The notes: generated by a model not told the origin, from the letters alone. 64,000 nt of DNA from Paramecium octaurelia (GCA_905182995.1 CAJJDP010000021.1:500648-564647); one strand, 5' to 3'; shown: positions 24,094 through 36,087, numbered from the stretch's first letter. A program made the numbers and translations.

Positions 24094-25044
24094 TCATATT
24101 ATCATAACTTTTGTTTGTTATTCATTACCAATTTTGTTGATGACATCAAGATATCTAATCTGCATAGCTGCATTGGCACTGAGTAATTCAGCAGCCTATT
24201 TCATCAATTTGGCTGATTATACATTAGATTCGGCTATTAAAATCTTCGCTTGTGCAGCTCTTGAAATTTAATCAATCTATATACCTTAGTTCTGTGGCTG
24301 CCTATGCCAAAGCAGATTTAATCCTTTCGTTTATTTGAATATCCTTTATCATCATTAATTCAATATCTATTCCCCAGTCATCTACGTGATCGTCAACAAA
24401 TTGTTGGATGTAATCTTAGATTTCTGTTCTTTTTTCTAACACATCTTGCAAGGTATAAGCACCGATGACACTTTTTATAGCTGCTAAAGTTATCTATGAG
24501 ATAGCCATTTAAATGTCGTAAATATAAAAAATAGCCTTCTTCGGTTCCAACACTCGATAATAGACAGATGCATCAACCAATATGAGAATATTATCTTTTG
24601 TAATGACATATTGTTTCTAGCAATCAATCATTTGGGTTCTACAATCAATTTTTATTAATTTATCGGTACATGGATTAAAATATTATAAACCTGGGGGCAC
24701 TAAGATAATTACGTTATCCTATACTTGTTTTCACATACTTTCCAAATCTTAAATAGACTCCAACGAAACCTTATTCTATTTTCTTGTAGGGATATTCCAC
24801 AAAAGGGTTGCATGGACAAAAGGCTGAGCAATTTCCACAACATTCACCACAGTTATAAATGTAATTTTGGTAAGATCCTCCAAGGTTCATATTCTTCTCG
24901 TTTTCAACTAGGTTCTCTCTCGGATATTTATTCTATGGCTTATTGTCATTTAAGTAAGGATTTATCTTCTCTTTTTCTAAAGCATCTGGATGAACTGGAG
25001 ACTGTTAATAATGTTTTGATTACTTTTAGCAAGTTGCATGTTAT
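24094..25044 (-). CDS. Stomatin/SPFH (band 7) family protein
   Basis: The core reads EQGFVGVYLRFGKYVKT, then LQYFNPCTDKLIKIDCRTQ, ILILVDASVYYRVLEPKKA, DDWGIDIELMMIKDIQ and the typical C-terminal helix AAQAKILIAESNVQSAKLMK. That is the SPFH fold plus coiled coil. Before it is a Cys-rich stretch (NCGECCGNCSAFCPCNPF), a likely palmitoylated membrane-facing segment that replaces the hydrophobic hairpin of animal stomatin. Introns: 24260-24284 (25 nt) and one near 24698-24722. The stop is TGA at 24094-24096. The start is near 25040 but was not fixed, probably because a short first exon is present. SPFH proteins organise membrane microdomains and regulate channels. Confidence 0.85.
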
Positions 25045-25090
25045 GTAGTAATATATTAATTTATATATAAACTATTATATTATTATATTC

Positions 25091-25800
25091 ATGAATTTCG
25101 AAGATTATTAATATCTCTTAAAGATTGTATTGATCGGAGGCAAAGGTTCAATTATCAAACATTCTTAGGTGTTGGCAAGTCCTGTTTCCTGTCTTAATAT
25201 GTCAAAGGCGTATTCATTTTAGGAGTATGATTTTACAATAGAACTGGAGCTTGAGAGAAAATCAATAGAATTCGATGATGGCATTGCTGTTCAGAATCAA
25301 TTATGGGACACATTAACTATCATCATTTTAATTAGTCAAGAAGTTCTGAATTTATCGTAATGTAGAAAAACCTTTTGTTAAAAGTAATCCATAATCTTTA
25401 AGTATCTTTATTTTTAGTGCTGCACCTGACATCATTTTTTATAGTATAAACAGTCAATCCTCATTTAATTCATTGCTTAAATTATTCGAAATCCTTGCGA
25501 AAGTATAATCTGACTAGTTTCAAACTGTTATCGTTGCAACACAAGAAGAAGATCAAAAGTCTTATTTATTCTTAAAGAGATTGCCCATTTAATAGGAGCC
25601 AAATTTTTTGAAATCTCCAATCATGACAAAGATTAAATTGATGCAATTTTTGATTCTCTATCTTACAATGTCTTGCAATTAGTATATTCCAATTAAATCA
25701 ATCCATTAAAAACTGTAATCCTATTTATTATAATAGCAATATGGGGTCAAAATGAGTAGATCATAAGTGTACTTCTTAAATAGATAAAATTTAGAAAGAT
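25091..25800 (+). pseudogene. Decayed or highly divergent Ras/Rab-like small GTPase
   Basis: ATG 25091 (MNFEDYQYLLKIVLIGGKG). With two possible introns (about 25147-25169 and 25199-25220) it reads GKGVGKSCFLSQY then EYDFTIELELERKSI, a Ras-type P-loop and effector segment. LWDT follows, but the expected AGQE is broken up. Later pieces are SFNSLLKLFEILAKV, TVIVATQEEDQ (where NKxD is expected) and, in another frame, KEIAHLIGAKFFEISN. At least two frame changes are not explained by normal introns. Nucleotide binding would be lost with no NKxD motif. It is probably a pseudogene of a Ras superfamily member. Confidence 0.55.
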
Positions 25801-25929
25801 GATATTTAATAATAATCTACCTCTGATAATTGATTATATGTTATATCTTGTATTTTAATGAATAAAATTGTATATTAAAAATGTATATTTAATAATAATA
25901 TTTTAATCAATATCATGACTGTGTAATTC

Positions 25930-28464
25930 TCAAATGAATTCTAAAATATTATTATTGATATCTATGTGCATATTTCTTTGTTTGCAATTACCCTAAACAT
26001 TATATTATATCAATTACATAAAGATATTTGTTTAATTCAATGCCCATCCAACCCACTATAATTGAATGCATTATTGGATTGCTTCTATGCATTTCTAGAG
26101 CGTATTTTTGAACTTTGTATAAGGGAATTGGTTGGAGATTGTAATTTTTGCATCTTAAATTTGTTAATGAATGAATGCATCTCACATACAACCCTCGAAC
26201 TTGATCATCATCAAAATTTAAGAATTATGGTTTATTTTAGGATGAATACTCGACTGGAGTTGGAACTAATGGATTAGTTAGATTCCAGTAATTCTCTGTC
26301 ATTTGCTATAATTTATCAATAACATATTCTTATTTGAATACAGCACTTGCACTAATGTTGAATAATTTTGATATCAAAAGAGTAGTTATTTATATATAGG
26401 CAACATGATCCATATTATTGGAATCGAATTTGATTGGTTAAGGAATCTTCTTATACCCAGTCCATACACATTCCAAGGCATCTGTAGGATATTTCTTCAA
26501 TAACTCATTGATCTTGAACTCGAAGTGGAATTCATATAATTCCTTTGATAAGCTGAGTATTTTGTCTAGAGTCAAATTGAATCCTGGTTTGGATATTCTA
26601 TTAATTACGTGAGCTCTAATATGATAGTTATCAACCCTATGAATACTAATACAATATAATACACATCAGGTTCGTCGAAATTTTAAAGGTATCCATTTCG
26701 ATCCTATAGGAACTTTTAGAAGTCAGTAACAAAACCTACAAAGCTGTTGTCAAAGACTTCCTTAGCCCATAAGACACAATGAATTGGAAGATAAGGGAAT
26801 TTCTTGTAAGTGTCCTAATCTACATTGTATACATTCTTAAGGGTCTCTTAGATTTGTAATTATTAATTTGGTTTTCCAAATTAAGTATAGGCCTTTAATC
26901 CATTTAGAATTTGATCAAATAAAATCTTATTGTGTTTCTAAGCTTACTATTGGATGAGCAATCTTGATGTTTGATTATTGATGGCAGAAAAGATGATATC
27001 ATGCTATTTAACGATGATCTCGGATTTCTCACTGAATTTGCTTCTATCGACTTCAATGTTCATAGTATTACAGAGGAACTATGCTTATTCTTAAGCGACA
27101 TCAGCCTTTGCCTTTCCAAGAGTTTATTAACTATTATTATTATTATTGACTAATTTACTTAAACCAATAATGAGTTCCTAAAGTGTATTTACGAACAATA
27201 TCATCATCTAATATAGTGAGTTTTGAATTTGGCTGAGTGCAACACTCCATCAAAGAAAAGAGTCTAACTACCTCGCATCCAGTTCCTCCACTTCCTATAA
27301 CCAAGGCATTCAGTGATTGCAATTTGACTTTAATTTACTAGTCATCACTGTCGATATCACTAACAAATTAAATGAAAGAGCATTCTTATGGAGTGAATTT
27401 CCCTGTGAATTTGACTACTTCCAAACTGCAATAGCCTGCCCAAAGACTGATGACTGGATATTTTGTTGTCTACATGAATTTGATTGTTTTTTAACACAAT
27501 TACACATCAAATTGATCTAAATCAAAGGTTTTATAGATGGCCAAAGCGATATTGATGATCTCCTATTCATTCTATGGTTTAGTAGTCTAATCTAAAAGTT
27601 ACAAATTGGCAATGACAGTACTGTACACAACCTTATCCTCATTAGTTTTAAGTGTGTTAGGTTTGTATATGCTTTCGGACAATTTTTGGAAGTGATACTT
27701 GAAAGGTACTTTAGTCAATTAAACTAATCCGCCTGCCAAATACTTATTGTAATGCTGAGTGTATTCAATAGAAAATTCGGTTGGTGACATTACTTTGATT
27801 GGACGTGCTTCAGGCCCATTTACTTAGGTCATACCTTCAACATTACTGATTCTTACAAAATCGCCAGTCTTGTAATTGTGAGGAATGGATTCATGGATTT
27901 TTACTATACCTGGATTTGAATTAGTGATGTTGGTGATATGATATGGAAATGGCTAGACTCCATCTCTATCAAACACTTTAAATCCTTAACCAAAATCTGA
28001 AAACTTAAGACAAATAAATCCAAAAGTACATGTCCAAATCACTCCCTTATTATACTTTTAATTTTTAGATGAATTTTAACGTAAGTGCTCACTAACTGAT
28101 ATTGCAAAATTCAGGGATTAAATATCACAAATTATTGTTAAATCATGTTTGTCTACTTTTTACAGAATTTCATTGTCCTTGTAAGACATCTCCAAAGTTT
28201 CTATTTATGTTACGTTGTTTATTTTTAGAAGCTATTCACATTATTTCAGTCTTTGTGATTGTTAATCGCAAAGTGTAATCAATTCAGGTTGTTGTGTAGA
28301 AATATGTTTGGCAATCTCTAATCCAAGCTAGGATTGTAGTTATTAATTACGCTTGACAATCCGATGATGATAATCTTAAGACGTTAGAATTTCTATGCTG
28401 TGGTCTTTCCAAATAATTTGAGTTCCTTCTCCGTCGCCAATTCATCGAATGACTGAATTTACAT
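25930..28464 (-). CDS. Divergent E1-like (UBA1 family) protein, probably inactive
   Basis: ATG 28464 (MQIQSFDELATEKELKLFG). The order matches UBA1. First is the inactive adenylation half (SLGLEIAKHISTQQPELITL, then FVRISNVEGMTQVNGPEARP and FSIEYTQHYNKYLAGGLVQL). Next is the four-helix part (PVISLWAGYCSLEVVKFTGK). Last is the active-half nucleotide loop (NALVIGSGGTGCEVVRLFS). Introns include 23-28 nt ones near 28335, 27150 and 26005. Where UBA1 has the catalytic CTLKNFP, this protein has DTYKKFP, so the thioester cysteine is an aspartate. The NRQFLFR and DNVDAR motifs read THYWFNQ and INNQTSR. It ends near 25930 with no ubiquitin-fold domain, at roughly 815 aa instead of about 1,050. A canonical E1 role is unlikely; a regulatory or relic role is inference. 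Confidence 0.75.
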
Positions 28465-29522
28465 AGAAATGTATTTATTAATTAATTATTAATTTATGGA
28501 CTGAGCAATATTATTTAGATACTATATTAAAATCAATACATCAGAGGCACTTCTACAATAATCTCACATAATATATTTTTTTTTTTCATTTGACTTACCC
28601 TATACATATTTTATTAATTAGATTAATTACACCCTGTCTCTAGTTCTTGCTCTTAGTATGACTCTAAGTTTTATATTGCTTAGAAATTTATTATCTTGCT
28701 TAATTTTGTTGTAAAAACATTGCCAAAGCAACCCTAAAAGAGTATAGTTGCTTAGTTATTGATCAAATCTATTTTAAAAATCTAAATATTTTAAAATTCA
28801 TCTTTTGGGTTTTAATCTTAATAAAGAAAAATATAGCTAAATTAAGAATGATCAAAATTTATGTAATATGTAAATGATCATTTCAATTGTAATCATATGT
28901 AGAGAGGATGAGTTTTAAATATTTTACTTTTTAAGAATTAGTTGAATAAGAATTACTTACATTAAAAGTTTGGTTATTTGAATTATTTAATTTGATAAGA
29001 TTGTTTTCAAAAAGTCTTGAATCTTGAATTATTAATTGATTTGCCATATTAAATATCTTTTAGATGATATAACTATTTACTTTTTTAATATTCCTCAAAT
29101 TTTAGATATCATCAGGTAAATTAAAGGGTTTTTAACAATTTCATTTATTATCCTTTAGATTAGTATATTATAATCACATATATTAGATAAATCATTTTAA
29201 AACATATTCAATAGGATGATAAATTGAAATTTAAATGAAAACTCACATATGATATATGAAACTAAAATCTAAATCTTAATATATATGAATCAGGAATCGA
29301 TGCTTCTTTTATTTATACTCGGTAGATTTTCTATAAACAGTTTAAAAATAGGGTGCTATGCAAAAATTGATATTATTTCATAATGATCATGGAGTATTAA
29401 TTTAATTATTATAATAAATTAATAATATCAGACTTGTTATATTTGTTATTTGTTTTATATTTGAATATATGAAAATAGTTTGTATACACAAATAAACTCA
29501 AAATTTATATATTTTTAGATCA
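28465..29522. other. Mostly non-coding A/T-rich stretch, one doubtful small frame
   Basis: About 1 kb between the E1-like gene and a small minus-strand gene. A minus-strand frame at 28883-29047 (54 codons, MANQLIIQDSRLFENN) contains a possible intron but has no further support. A T-run lies at 28569-28580. No RNA gene is seen. Confidence 0.4.
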
Positions 29523-29927
29523 TCATAACTATTAAAATGTAGTAAATGAATTGGATCTTTTTCGATGACCTTCCTTTTCTTATTTTACTTACTTGGATTG
29601 TTTTAATTACCATACAAATTAATTAGGAGTACAACTTAAGGTGCTTTTTTAACATTCAATTTCAGATATAGAATAGCATGAGTCATCCTCATCTTCTACA
29701 TATTACTCATTATTTCTTGGATTTATATAATTCTCCAAAATAAATTACTCCAACTATCCTTTTTCATATGATTAAAATAATTGCCCTAAATCTTTTGTAT
29801 CATGAGAAACTACAAAATTCTTTAACTCACTTCTCTCCTCTGCTGTAATCAAATTCTATTGAAACATACTCTATATTGTACGAAGTAGCGAGGAATAAAA
29901 TGGAACTAGCTCTATATTTGAAGACAT
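29523..29927 (-). CDS. Small hypothetical protein
   Basis: 134 aa, intronless, ATG 29927 (MSSNIELVPFYSSLLRT) to TGA 29523-29525. The first 75 residues are predicted helical with charged residues, followed by an acidic patch (VEDEDDSCYS) and a basic tail (KQEKEGHRKRSNS). It has no signal peptide or membrane helix. Divergent or parallel neighbours give no hint. Not recognised. Confidence 0.55.
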
Positions 29928-30066
29928 ATTTAAACGAATTATATTAAAATATTGTTTTAGTTTTTAACTAAGCATATTTTTACATTAATTTCCAGACCTA
30001 TTCTTCTGAACAGACATTCTTTTATTGATATTACATAAAACTATAAATTTTATTATCATGATCATA

Positions 30067-30286
30067 TCAAAATTAATGAGGTTCACCTTATGTTGGTAAC
30101 AAACCAAATCTCTTCTTTAATTCAACACGATATTTCTAATTTACATCATCTGGACTGAATCTTGCTATTAAATTAATTCGCATCTATACCAGGATGAGCA
30201 TTAAATGTATATGAACCATCATCAAGTGTGTTTTTTAAGGTGTAAACTCTTTTTCCCTCTTCATTCAAATAATACCTCAAATGCAT
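30067..30286 (-). CDS. NOP10: H/ACA snoRNP subunit NOP10
   Basis: 64 aa, exactly the usual NOP10 length, after removing the 25-nt intron 30165-30189. It starts MHLRYYLNEEGKRVYTLK and continues FNAHPARFSPDDVNQKYR and KKRFGLLPTQ. NOP10 binds dyskerin in H/ACA ribonucleoproteins that carry out pseudouridylation and rRNA processing in the nucleolus. The invariant AHPARFSPDD segment is present. The N-terminal zinc-binding cysteines of archaeal Nop10 are absent, as in eukaryotes. ATG 30286, TGA 30067-30069. Confidence 0.95.
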
Positions 30287-30699
30287 TTTTATTTTAATAA
30301 TTAATTAATAGAGATCTAATTAGTCAATATTAGACAATATTTATACTCAGAATGCAATTTTTTTATTTTTTCTAACTTTTTATCTAAAAACTCTAATTTT
30401 AAATTCATGACAATGATGCAATGGTGAAAAATTTTAGAATAAAACAATTAATTTCCTACTTGATTGCAAATCAGGTAGTTGTATTAATAAAATAATGACA
30501 ATCATGAGTAGTTGCATTTTCGATCAACAAATGCGTGGGAATGATTTTAATCGAAATTCAAAGTTTCTTGAAAATTGTGTATATAGAAACAACAACAAGA
30601 TTACCATATTCATTTAAGCATTATGACTTAAATTATGAATAGTTTGTAGTTGATTTAAAACAAAAATATGCGTAGATATTTGATATCATATAATATGAA

Positions 30700-30979
30700 T
30701 CATTGTCCTTCAGGGGCAGCTTCTGCTCCTCCTGATCTAAGTTTGCTGAATATGTGTAAGAGCACAACGATTCCCAAATATACAAGACTAATTATAAGTA
30801 CGGTGTTTGGTTGAACTTTTAGGGATGAGACATCTCCAGAATAGAAATTTAATCCTGATTGTCCTCCATTTTCTGTTGTTTTTGATGCTAAATCATGTAA
30901 ACACAAATATCTTACGACTCTTGCCTCCTCCTTGTCTTCTCTTAATAGCATCTTTGGCGAGTTAAGCTTTTTCAGACAT
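30700..30979 (-). CDS. SEC61B: SEC61 beta, translocon subunit
   Basis: 83 aa after removing the 28-nt intron 30888-30915. The N-terminus is basic and cytosolic (MSEKAQLAKDAIKRRQGGGK). The conserved segment GLNFYSGDVSSLKVQPN, the SEC61 beta signature before the membrane, is followed by one C-terminal anchor (TVLIISLVYLGIVVLLHIF) and a short Gly/Ala/Glu tail (SGGAEAAPEGQ). It is tail-anchored in the ER membrane as the small subunit of the SEC61 protein-conducting channel. The luminal tail is longer than in animals. Confidence 0.93.
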
Positions 30980-31495
30980 TTATTTAATTAATTAATATTA
31001 ATAATGTGCACGTTGTTTAATTAATAGTTGTATAAAAATCATCAAATAAAACTAATTCTAATTTTTTACAATAAGAAAATAATTTATAATCAATTAATAA
31101 AACTTAAAATTCAAACTCAATTTTTACCTCTATTTCAACTGTAAAATAACAGAATCAAAACTTGATTTAGAAATTCATCCTTATTTCTAGCATTTCAATA
31201 ATTCATTTCCAAATCAAAATGGAGAATCATTAAACAAAAGAACAGAATGGAACTAAGAAAAAATCAATTGAATTTCTCTCTAGACTCCGATTTGCACTCT
31301 CTTGCATATTGATAATGGTATATTTATTTCGAAATAATTGTTTAATTGCAAAAGTATTACTTTTATCAATATAAATTGAGATTTCATGAATTAAATAATT
31401 TTCCAAAATAATTTTAATTTATGGTATTTCAAATGTGAGATGGAAAATATCAAATATCAAAGTAATAAAATAAATTATATTATTAATTAAAATAT

Positions 31496-32020
31496 TCATT
31501 TTTAAATAGTTTTCCTTAAAATACCTTTGTGAATTATTTAAGATGAATTTTTTTTATTTTATTTGTATATTTCATTAATAGTCAAACCAGTATGATTTGA
31601 AGAAAATGTTGTTAATGGGTCTAATGAATTAACTTCGATAATTTAATATTCCTATTCGTTCTCAGGATTTAAAAGATAATTTTCATTTAACAATTCCACT
31701 TATTAATTATTCAATTTAAATTCATTAGACCAATAACTTTTCAATTTACAAATTTCTTAATCCGACAACTCCTAATTTGAATAATTTTGATGTTATTTTT
31801 CTTGAAAATCAGGTAAGCACTTTATAAATGGTGCTTTGATTTATCTAGAAAGATATTCTTCATCGATGGATTCTTGGGGTCCTCTTTTGCAATTCATAAA
31901 AGATGAGTTTTCATCTTACTCTTAGAGGATAGTTTTATAGAAATCATCAGATTCTAACACCTAATGATGTTTTTTTCTTTAACTAGCTTTAATATATTTT
32001 TTTTCTCCTAATTCTATCAT
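31496..32020 (-). CDS. Hypothetical acidic protein
   Basis: 174 aa, intronless, ATG 32020 (MIELGEKKYIKASQRKK) to TGA 31496-31498. It is rich in Gln, Glu and Asn, with segments ESIDEEYLSRQIKAPF and LNPENEQEYQIIEVNSLDP. It has no membrane helix and no recognised domain. The 31000-31495 stretch downstream is spacer with no gene seen. Confidence 0.6.
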
Positions 32021-32243
32021 CTTTTAATTAATAATGAAAACGATATTAATAATTCTGCAGTCTAATAAATTCTGTTTCTTAATTTATTATACTGATTATC
32101 AAAAAGGCAAAATACATTTAAATTCAATAGATTGATTGTGTTATAAAATGAAAAAAGGATAAACTAATTGATAAAGATTATAATTTTACAAATATTCTGT
32201 GCAATAAAATATTAATATCATTTTTTATGTTGTCATTTAAATG

Positions 32244-34045
32244 TCAGTCAGATTGGTTTTACACCATCTTTAATGTCTACATAATTTAAGAATTATTTTA
32301 TTATAAATTTTAATAATTTGGATAAAATTATTAGGGTTATGGATACATTTATTGTGACTACTAAACCAGCATTGTATTTTACATTAAAAATGCTTGATAT
32401 TATTAATAATCAAAAGGTTATTATGATGGGTTTTATTATTGTTATACCCAATAATTATACATAAGTTATTATTATTGCTATTAATATTATTACTATTATA
32501 AAAATGATTAATATTATTAATACTGATTGTTGGTGCTAAATTGTTAATTAAGTTATTATTGTGATATTTAGATATTCCTTTCTTAAAAAGAAGAGATTTA
32601 GGGATTTAAGTTTTTATTAGCTCTTTAAGCAAATCGGTTAATATTTAGATTGACTAAGGCAAATTTCCAAACAATTTGGCCGTGATGATTCAAGAAGTTG
32701 CTTTCATGTAATTTTTATAGATATCCAAAGAATTCATTTCGATACTCTTAAGTCAGATATTCGTACAATCTTTATATGGGGTAATTGGCAAACTAATCAT
32801 TTACTAATTTACGAAAAGACCTAATTTAATGGATTGGATTTACTCTTCGGAGACTGCTACTTCTTCTTCCCAAAGCTTTTATCTCCATTAAGGTCCTGAG
32901 TAAATGATTGCCTTTTCAGCAACATTGCTTCCATATTTATCCATCGACATTGATACAAAATCTTTGATGAGATTTTCGTCTAGAAGTTTTCTTTTGTGGC
33001 ATTCTTAGCCTCTCTCTAAAATTTGTTAGATGATATAATTTGCGTATTGTCTTCTTACTAAACAAGAGGAGTTCTCAATGGCTCTCATGATTATACTATT
33101 TGCAACTTATTTTGAATTTTAGTCTATTTGTTTTGGTAATATTTCGATTATTTTATTTACTATAAGGCATCCATATTGGTCAGTCGAAAGTTCAATTTAT
33201 TTTTAATTAATATTTAATATCTAAGAATTATTTTATAGATATTACATATTTATCCAAATTAAGCAAAAGAGAATGCAAACTTTTGCCATCAAAAACTTCT
33301 AAACTTTTTTGGAAGATTTAGTTGGCAATTTTATGAGTATATAATTTTTTCATAAAATTGTTATCTTCTATTATAAAATTGAGATATTTTTAAAATTAAT
33401 TTTATGAATCTTGAGGGAATTAGGCCATAATTTCTAATCCCTTTTGCATCACCTTACAGGCATACAGATCAGTGATAAGTTTGTTTATGCTATTGAAAAT
33501 TTGATCTAAAATAATATTTCTATATTTTGGAGGACCTACATAATAAATGACACACTTACCCACTTCAATAATTTTTTCCAGTATGTAGTGCATATACTTG
33601 TCCAAACTTAGATTGACGATGTAATTTAGTATAAAGGTCTGAAAAACATACTCTCTTTCCTTGGGTTTGGCATTTTCGTATTCGTATTGCATACGTCTAG
33701 AATTTTTAGTTAATTTTTCATGTGTAATATAGGATGACCTTAAAATGAAATGGTTTCATTATACATGTCAACTTAAAAGGCTTCTAAGAGGGAGGGTTTG
33801 AAATTATCAATTTGTAGTTCATTCTTCATCTCCTAATTGAGTAAATCGAATTCGTCATCTTCAATTAATTCAAAATCAATACCTACTTATTCCAATTAAT
33901 CGACAAATTATTGAGAAGGCAAGATTTTGAAAATGTTGGAGTTGTCATACAGGCTTTAAGGGGCTGTGGATCCAGTATTAGAGGGAAAGCAATTTTGAAA
34001 TTCATCAGCATCAGAATTAATTTCAATGGGGATTGGATTTGACAT
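32244..34045 (-). CDS. Pumilio (PUF) RNA-binding protein with Gln-rich tail
   Basis: ATG 34045 (MSNPIPIEINSDADEFQN). An acidic N-terminal region leads to PUF repeats between about 32700 and 33700. Clear ones are NSIIMRAIENSSCLVRRQYA, YANYIIQQILERGQECHKR and SMDKYGSNVAEKAIIYSG; LITDLYACKVMQKGLE is another. PUF proteins bind 3' UTR elements and repress or localise mRNAs. A 20-nt intron near 32800 leads to the last helices and then a Gln/Asn/Tyr-rich tail (QQLNQQFSTNNQYQQYQSF and onward), in which most glutamines are TAA/TAG codons, ending at TGA 32244-32246. Low-complexity tails of this type often promote RNP condensation, which is inference here. Confidence 0.85.
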
Positions 34046-34231
34046 AATTTTGTTTATCTAATTAATTATTATTGAAAAATTACATCATTCTTATTAGAAT
34101 TAATTGACTTAAATTTTTAAGTTGGTTTTATAAATATGGAGTTAAATTAAATCTAATATATTACGCATTATGCCCAAATTTCACAATCTTTGAAATGGAG
34201 CTTAATTATATAATTGATTAAATAAATAATA

Positions 34232-34690
34232 ATGAATCTTGATCAATTTTAATCCACAGAAGAAGATTGGCCTCAATAATCTTGGAATGAAAATGAAGAT
34301 CTCGATTTCTCGTCCTCTCCTATAATGTTTGGTCGTCAATGCCATAAAATTAAACAAGAAAATGAAATTAACAACCAAGATTACTATATTTAGTCATAGT
34401 AGATAGAAGAACCCTCAGATGATCAAGAATTTAACAAATTGTACTTCAATGCCTCGATTCCTCTCACCAAAAAGAAGATTAGAAAAACCAAAAAAATAAA
34501 TAGTAGCACCATAAACACTCTATATCAAGAAATATTTTCAAGTATTGTAGACGACACAGAGTCATAATAGGAGGCCCTAAAAAAATTATAATAATGCCAA
34601 AATATTAAGGTTCTATTGGATGGATTGGAAAGAACTTTGATGAAAATAAAGCAAGTGCTTCTAGTCAAAGTCAAAACTAACAAGCACTGA
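34232..34690 (+). CDS. Hypothetical acidic protein with basic C-terminus
   Basis: 152 aa, intronless, ATG 34232 (MNLDQFQSTEEDWPQQ) to TGA 34688-34690. The acidic first half is followed by a Lys-rich patch (LTKKKIRKTKKINSS), which could be a nuclear localisation signal, and a C-terminal helix (KVLLDGLERTLMKIKQVLL). It is divergent from the PUF gene, with 186 bases between start codons. Not recognised. Confidence 0.6.
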
Positions 34691-35127
34691 CTTGATTCCA
34701 TCATTTAGGTGTTTTCGATTGATGAAATAACATCATATATAATATAATGTAATTTTTTCAAACTTACTTTCTTACTAAATTGGAACTAATTGAATAAAAT
34801 ACCAGAATAAACTCACATATTTCAACAAATAAAGAGAAAGGTAGTACTAAAATGTTGAAAAGCGATTGGTACACATATTTTTTGAAATGTAGAAAGTTAG
34901 TCGTTATTTAGAATATTTATAAATTAGGATGTGTATGTATATTAAAATGAATAGTGCTATTATCTATTTATGGAATTTAATTGTTTTTTGGAATGAAAAA
35001 TTAAAGTAATCAAATTTATTCTAGATCGAAGGATGAAAAGTAGATTCTTTTAGAACTCTGTTTTTATCTGTTTGTTCTAATGATAATAAAAATTTATTTA
35101 AAATGAAAATATACAAGTAAAATTTAA
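34691..35127. other. Intergenic stretch, convergent gene ends
   Basis: 437 A/T-rich bases between the 3' ends of the hypothetical gene and the MORN gene. No open frame of interest, repeat or RNA was seen. Confidence 0.6.
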
Positions 35128-36087
35128 TCATTAATTAAAAGTGTTTAGAAACCAACCATCTGGAATAATTTATAAATTAGATTCATCAGAACAGCTTATT
35201 AATTTGCCATTTTACCATTCTCCAAATTTTTTCTTCCCTTCTTTATTAATCATAAGTCCTTTACCATGTTACTTTCCATCTAGCCAATAACCCTAATATT
35301 ATTTTCCATCAGACCAGTTGAAAATACCAAACCCACTCTTTTTATCATTTTCATATTCTCCATCATAATATTTCCCATCGATCCATTTGTAAAATCCTCG
35401 ACCATGCATTTAATTTCTTACCCATTAACCCTAATACGACTATGTTCTAAATAACTAATAATTACCCTACCATCAGGCCATTCATATTTGCCAATCCCAT
35501 TAATCATATTATCTGCCCATTCTCCATTGTACGTACTTTATTAACTCCATTTATAAACTCCTTTTCCATGCTTTTTCCCATTTTGAAACTCCCCTTCATA
35601 AACAGAACCATCAGGCCATACTTCTATTCCCAATCCACAGGACTTTCCCTATTTGAATTGGCCAGTGTAAATAGGTCCTCTTGCATAAATACATTTCCCA
35701 TCTCCTTCTAATTTATTGTTAATAAAACTGCCCTCATGTACATCGCCGTTAGTCATGACCAACCTGCCAAGTCCGTTGGCCATGTTGTTAATTATTATCC
35801 CTGTATAGATTCCACCATCCTAAAATTTAAGTTGATTCAAGGGACTCTCAATTTACTCTTGCTTTGATTCTAGAGAATTATATTGCTCCTTAATAAATGT
35901 AGAAGTGTTAGACTTGCTATCCATCGAAGGTGGTTTTTCTAATTATTACTCCATATTTATTACAGGGTTGTTTCTCATCTTCTTCCTCATATTCAGGATC
36001 AGAATCAGAACTAATTACTTCTTATTTATGTATTTCATTTGCATGTCCTTCTTGTTTATTTTGGCATTTCTAACACTCTTGACCCAT
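35128..36087 (-). CDS. MORN-repeat protein with predicted acylated N-terminus
   Basis: 299 aa after removing introns 35939-35963 (25 nt) and about 35428-35462 (35 nt). The N-terminus MGQECQKCQNK fits myristoylation plus palmitoylation at two cysteines. An acidic stretch (SSDSDPEYEEEDEK) leads to about nine MORN units of the form Y.G....G..HGKG.Y.W.DG, for example GIEVWPDGSVYEGEFQNGKK and GRGFYKWIDGKYYDGEYEN. MORN repeats bind membranes or scaffolds. With a lipidated start this predicts a peripheral membrane or cortex protein. The start at 36087 is preferred over the internal ATG at 35924 because the upstream frame is coding and spliced in phase. Confidence 0.85.

Noticed and set aside
24074-24271. 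Plus-strand frame after GUF1 that looks like a membrane peptide
   Set aside because: Antisense of the C-terminal helix of the stomatin-like gene, whose Ala/Gln/Glu-rich text reads well on the minus strand.
32300-32560. Apparent poly-asparagine frame
   Set aside because: Out of frame with the PUF repeats. The frame continuous with the PUF domain after a 20-nt intron gives a Gln-rich tail and ends at a proper TGA.
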